Below are positions 59,080 through 64,000 of a stretch of DNA of 64,000 nt, in pieces. Positions within the stretch are counted from its first letter, which is position 1, and each line of letters starts with the position of its first letter. Below the pieces are notes generated by a model. The model ran no database searches and had not been told where the DNA came from. It saw nothing but the letters and a program-made list of their open reading frames with translations. Source of the stretch: Bugula neritina (taxonomy: Eukaryota > Bryozoa > Gymnolaemata > Cheilostomatida > Bugulidae); assembly GCA_964035545.1 (NCBI GenBank), contig OZ037773.1, positions 5,255,251 to 5,319,250 on the forward strand. Reading direction: 5' to 3'. Position numbers and translations under genes: made by a program.

Positions 59080-61951
59080 AATAGAGGGGTTTCAGACATC
59101 CCTCCAGAGGAATTTGTATTTTAAAGTTGCCTCCCCCTACAGGGATTGGGGGCAGTCTCAATGATATATAGAAGGCCCATAAAATAAGTAGAGATGTATG
59201 GTTTGAGTGAAGACTACTACTAGTATAAGTTTCATTTTTTCTGAGATTAATATTTTGGCATAGGTACACATATGAGCAGTTTCAGAAATTTTTTAAAAAA
59301 TTTTGTTAATGATAAATGGCACAAAAAGAAAACTTCAAAGCATATTTGTGGTTTTGGTTATTGAGCAAATCTGAAGCTGGCAGCTGTCATTATTATTTGC
59401 TTTGCTGACTGTAACCAGTCTGGTTAGAGCTGCTAACCTTTCAACTCTTAGAACAATAATAACATGCTCGTACACTATATAGCTGCACTAGTGGGCTCTG
59501 TCTTACTGAACTCCAAATGCTCCAAATTATGGGTTGGAACACATGCCTGTACGTTTATGAAGGCACTGGCTCATTTGTATTAACATGTTCACGTACTTAC
59601 ACACCTATACTATGAAAATAACTAAGCCACCCTACTATCTAATATTTCTATATATCAAAAAAATTATTATAAATATAAAGATATGTATTAAAATAGATAG
59701 ATTAAATTTGTAATTTCAAACAACATCTTATCTAAAAATGCCAAACACTGTATAACTATATATATTTTTTAAAAGCATTTGTTTACATGACATGCCTGCA
59801 AGTCAATGAAAATATTTAAAGAACAGTAAAAGGAAGCATATAAATTTCAGAATAGTTTCTTCTTTTCTGAGATAAATATTTTGGAAATGTCCCACAATTC
59901 AACATTTAAATTAAGTCTGTAAAAGAATTTTTCACAGTGTATTTTCAATGAATAATTATTCTTGCAAGCTGGTTTGTGTTTGTTCTGGCATGCCATTTTA
60001 CAGTGGTCTAGTTAACTAGGTCAAAGTTCATTGAGGTGGAATTGTTTTATTAACCTCCTTGTGTCGATAAAATACTATCATTGGATTTAGAGCTTCTCTA
60101 AGCAACTTCGCAGTCTGATTAAATATCTGCGATACCTGCCTATTAGACAATCCAAACCTAAAAAATAATATACTAAATCTTTGTATTACATGTATGGATG
60201 AAAAATAATGCAACAAATTGGCTAAAGCATGTTCAAGTAATGTAAAAAACTCGAAATATAAATGAGTCCAACTAGAGCTAGTCAAGTGTGTAGTGTTTTT
60301 GGCCGATTTATATGTGTTGTTTAATCAGCTTATTATGTAGTGATATAATCCTATATAATGTAATTTAAGTTAGACAGCTAAAGTTGGACAGTTCTCATCG
60401 TGCACTTTCTTGAATAAGCAGTTATGTAATATAGAGAGACAGCTACTCAACAGAGAGCTTCAAGCAAACAAAATTCTTGCAACGAGGTTGATTGAATACA
60501 AAACAGCTGCTGTTATTCTTATAGCAGCATGCATTGTATAAGAGATAGCCTGATGGTTCACATAGTTTACATACAGTGACATACCACTGAAAATTATTAG
60601 AAACCACAGAAAAGATATAAAGGAGAGAATGCTGGCACAAAGGAAGTATAGCAATGCGGTCAAATATATGGCTGAAATCTGACCTAGAGATAAATAAGTA
60701 CAAAATGTACATAATATAGCTTAATCAGTAAAGCCAAATGATTTGATATAAAAAGTATTATCTGGGAATTTAGTGAAACTTAGTAGCATTATTTAGAACT
60801 CCACCTTTGAGCAAGACCCGTATGGAGTAAAGCCAATCTTAATTTTATTAGTGTCATAAGAATGCAGTCATTATGACATAGTTCGTTCTTTCTATGCTTT
60901 ACAGCTGGTACTAAATGTACATTTCAACTTTTTTTGAAAACAAAATAAGTTGCTTTGGCTGAAAAGTGCTTTTTTTTGATGATTTTTTTTCTGCAATGCA
61001 GCAGTATACAATTTACAATGCTCCAAAAACATTTCTTTATTAGGAATGTTGGTATACAAACAGCTTGCAAGAATAGTTATTTATTGAAAATACACTGTGA
61101 AATTTTTTTTACAGACTTAATTTAAATGTTGAATGGTGGGACATTTCCAAAATATTCATCTCAGAAAAGAAGAAACTATTCTGAAATTTATATGCTTCTT
61201 TTTACTGTTCTCTAAATATTTTCATTGACTTGCAGGCATGCCATGTAAACAAATGCTTTTAAAAAATATATATAGTTATACAGTGTTTGGCATTTTTAGA
61301 TAAGATGTTGTTTGAAATTACAAATTTAATCTATCTATTTTAATACATATCTTTATATTTATAATAATTTTTTTGATATATAGAAATATTAGATAGTAGG
61401 GTGGCTTAGTTATTTTCATAGTATAGGTGTGTAAGTACGTGAACATGTTAATACAAATGAGCCAGTGCCTTCATAAACGTACAGGCATGTGTTCCAACCC
61501 ATAATTTGGAGCATTTGGAGTTCAGTAAGACAGAGCCCACTAGTGCAGCTATATAGTGTACGAGCATGTTATTATTGTTCTAAGAGTTGAAAGGTTAGCA
61601 GCTCTAACCAGACTGGTTACAGTCAGCAAAGCAAATAATAATGACAGCTGCCAGCTTCAGATTTGCTCAATAACCAAAACCACAAATATGCTTTGAAGTT
61701 TTCTTTTTGTGCCATTTATCATTAACAAATTTTTTTAAAAAAATTCTGAAACTGCTCATATGTGTACCTATGCCAAAATAATAATCTCAGAAAAAATGAA
61801 ACTTATACTAGTAGTAGTCTTCACTCAAACCATACATCTCTACTTATTTTATGGGCCTTCTATATATCATGGAGACTGCCCCCAATACCTGTAGGGGGAG
61901 ACAACTTTAAAATACAAATTCCTCTGGAGGGATGTCTGAAACCCCTCTATT
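59080..61951. mobile_element. 2.87-kb foldback element: ~890-bp inverted arms around a 1.09-kb spacer
   Basis: Left arm 59080-59971 and right arm 61061-61951 are near-identical reverse complements, differing only by scattered substitutions and a few single-base indels. Outer ends are AATAGAGGGGTTTCAGACAT and its inverse; inner ends stop at CTTGCAAGCTG. The spacer (59972-61060) is AT-rich, not itself palindromic, and encodes nothing I recognise. I could not define a target-site duplication. Each arm carries the same 63-codon open frame (59269-59078 minus, 61762-61953 plus), of doubtful meaning. It could be a foldback transposon or a recent local inverted duplication. Confidence 0.85.
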
Positions 61952-62689
61952 GAGAAATACATTATATTCTGTGAAGCAAACTTAAAATATATCTTTTTGT
62001 CTTTAAAAATCAGCAAAGAAAAATTAATGCACTAAGCAAGTTGACAGCTTGTTAAAAACCCTTGTTTATACAGTGCAAGCAACAAACTGTAGAATTAAAT
62101 TATAAAAAGTGGTATCTTAAAAATACAATGCAACAATTATGTTTGTACTTTTATTCTCCGGCAGCTCAAATTTGTTGCTTTATTGAAAGGGAGCATGTCT
62201 GGTGGTCAGTTAAATAGCAAATAAATACTTAAAAAGTAACATACTAATAATATACTTGAAAAGTAGTATATACTAAACATAATGCTGAGATTTAAATACA
62301 AATTCTAGGTGTATCTAACTTTTTGTTTGCAAGAAAATAATGCGTATTCCACTCTACTGTGTGCATGGAAATGTGCATGAAAAAAATTTTTTTTATTGAA
62401 TAGGAAATATAAGCAGCATTTCTCTCTGAATACTGATGGAGTTGTCTGATCCATGCAAGCTGCTATAGAATGCTTTCCTTCCTATAGACTTGCATTATGT
62501 TCATCGTCGTACACCGCTAGGTTTGGTAGTTGGCAGTGATGCAACTTCGGTGCTCATTTTAGTTAATTATAGAGTTTGCAATGACTACTGGGTGCTACTT
62601 ACAGTTACTTACTTACACTTACTTACTTATTACACTGAAACTCATGCAAGTTTATAGTAGACATCCCTGTGAAAAAACCTCTGATGGAT
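61952..62689. other. Non-coding AT-rich interval
   Basis: No gene recognised. It ends in ACTT-type tandem repeats (62600-62640). Confidence 0.5.
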
Positions 62690-62866
62690 GGAAAAGGTTT
62701 TTTTGTTAAATAGGGTGAAGGACTTATTCATGCAGATGGGGCACAGGAGCAATTGTGATTGAATGCTCTTTCTAACATCACCAATGGCCTTTATCAGGTT
62801 AGAATGCATTACTTTGTGTTTATACTAATAGTCATCACTCTAACCCCAAACCACGGCTGTTCCCTT
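62690..62866 (-). mobile_element. SINE related to the copy at 13.6 kb, inverted
   Basis: The reverse complement starts GGGAACAGCCGTGG and later contains ATTGCTCCTGTGCCCCA, matching GGGAACAGCCGTGA and ATTGCTCCTGTGTCCCA of the 13.6-kb SINE at the same relative positions. The middle is diverged. ACTTACTT repeats flank it on both sides. Confidence 0.6.
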
Positions 62867-62990
62867 ACTTACTTACCGACTTACTTACTTATTACAATGA
62901 CTTACGTAGGCCTACTTATATACTGACTTACTATAACTGATTGTCAATTTCTTGCTTACTTACTGTTCCCTACTTACATACTGGTGCAAG
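62867..62990. repeat. ACTTACTT tetranucleotide-rich tract
   Basis: Imperfect ACTT/ACTG repeats directly beside the SINE copy. Confidence 0.8.
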
Positions 62991-63090
62991 TTATGTTCAA
63001 ACAGAACGCAAATCTTTTATATTCTGTCAGTATTTTATATTGGAGAAAACTGAGCCGCACTTGAGAACAGTCTGAGTGGCAGACTGCTAA

Positions 63091-63435
63091 GCTTAGGGCC
63101 ACACGGTGCGTATTTTCGCATGCAAAAATTGAAATCACAAGTAGCAAAAGTGTTCACTGTACGCGTTGAGAAAACATTCGCACTTGTCGCTCTGCATTCT
63201 CAACGCAAGTGCGAATCGTCTCTGTCGTCACCTAATTGGCTGGGAGTTATTCAGCGAGCCCAATTTCTTTATTTTAGTGCTACATTCCAGTAAATTGCGT
63301 TTTATTGAAAGCGAGTGCAATTTAAAAATGAAAGCTTTATTTATCACGCGTCACTGACGCTACAGTGGACACCTTTGCTACTTGTGATTTCAATTTTCGC
63401 ATGCGAAAATACACACCGTGTGGCCCTAGGCTAAG
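63091..63435. mobile_element. MITE family A, copy 3
   Basis: Starts GCTTAGGGCCACACGGTGCG and ends CCGTGTGGCCCTAGGCTAAG, with the same body as the copies at 9.8 and 44.8 kb. The left end lacks the GCCTA part of the terminus. The body's 63-codon open frame on the plus strand is not a gene. Confidence 0.85.
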
Positions 63436-64000
63436 TGTTTTGTGATTTGAGCAGTTAGCAATGGTGTTACTCACTCAAAACTATTTACTCAGGTACTTTG
63501 CAATAAACTATGAATTATATATAAAGTAGAAAGTTGTTCATCTGTTGTTACATTATTACAATATGGAAATTCTAACTATATTCAGAGGCTAATAATTTGG
63601 ATTAAAAAGACTTTTTAATTATTGTATATCAAAAAACATAAAAAGGGCAAAAATTAATGTAAAGGAAAGCTCTATATAGCTTTAACATATCACTTAAAAG
63701 ATTCAATTATATTTTAGATATTTTGTCTATTTATGTAAATAATTTATATAGCAATGTGAATGTTTCTATATTATATTTATAAGGTGGTGCACACAAAAGA
63801 TATAATAGTAGGATTAGTGAACAAAGGTTTATAAAAGCGCTTTCAACTGTTCCTCTAAAAGTGCTTTAAATTTAAAATGCTTCCAGCAAATTATTTTATT
63901 TGTGTTCAAATTTTTTTTTCAAATCAAAATTTAAGAAAATAATATTGTAGAACTGTAGTCTTTTCTTGGTTTTGGTTTTAAAAAAATAAAATATAACTTG
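63436..64000. other. AT-rich terminal interval
   Basis: No gene or repeat that I can support up to the window end. Confidence 0.5.

Noticed and set aside
59078-61953. Matching 63-codon frames in the two arms, as a possible gene pair
   Set aside because: They are duplicated only because they lie in inverted repeat arms; no recognisable domain and no splice context.
63166-63357. 63-codon frame near the window end
   Set aside because: Lies entirely inside a non-autonomous MITE A copy and is not conserved as a frame in the other copies.

Overview
The window looks like nuclear DNA from an invertebrate animal. It has five multi-exon protein genes with long, AT-rich introns and GT-AG splice sites, animal-specific gene families, a tRNA-derived SINE, several MITE families and many microsatellites. 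A lophotrochozoan (spiralian) is my best guess, but nothing here fixes the phylum.

Layout. (1) 184-7541, minus: a complete 13-exon carotenoid cleavage oxygenase (BCO/RPE65 family, 526 aa). (2) 13116-17377, minus: a complete 8-exon type II membrane beta-1,3-glucuronosyltransferase (GT43, B3GAT family, 331 aa). (3) 19495-27346, plus: a complete 9-exon ARMT1/DUF89 damage-control phosphatase (464 aa), head-to-head with gene 2. (4) 28628-41801, minus: a FERM-domain protein of the FRMD6/Willin/Expanded family (about 748 aa in a 12-exon model, one junction uncertain) with a PPSY motif in its tail; it converges on ARMT1. (5) 49358-58069, plus: a secreted 564-aa protein, 12 exons, with a signal peptide, a PAN/apple-like module and three tandem CTHRC1 C-terminal-type domains. 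All frames were followed through splice phases; each model is an exact multiple of three.

Spaces between genes hold a 1.17-kb hAT-type non-autonomous element with an 8-bp target duplication and a nested foldback, three copies of one TIR element (9.8, 44.8 and 63.1 kb) plus a relative in an intron of gene 5, a small hAT MITE inside ARMT1, two SINE copies, a LINE reverse-transcriptase relic, and a 2.87-kb inverted repeat with ~890-bp arms (59.1-61.95 kb).

The genes do not form an obvious pathway. The most unusual things are the PAN + 3xCTHRC1 architecture, an Expanded-like protein carrying a Yorkie/YAP-type PPxY motif, and a recurring pattern in which tandem repeats built from splice-site-like units sit directly on, or within tens of bases of, real exon boundaries in several genes.
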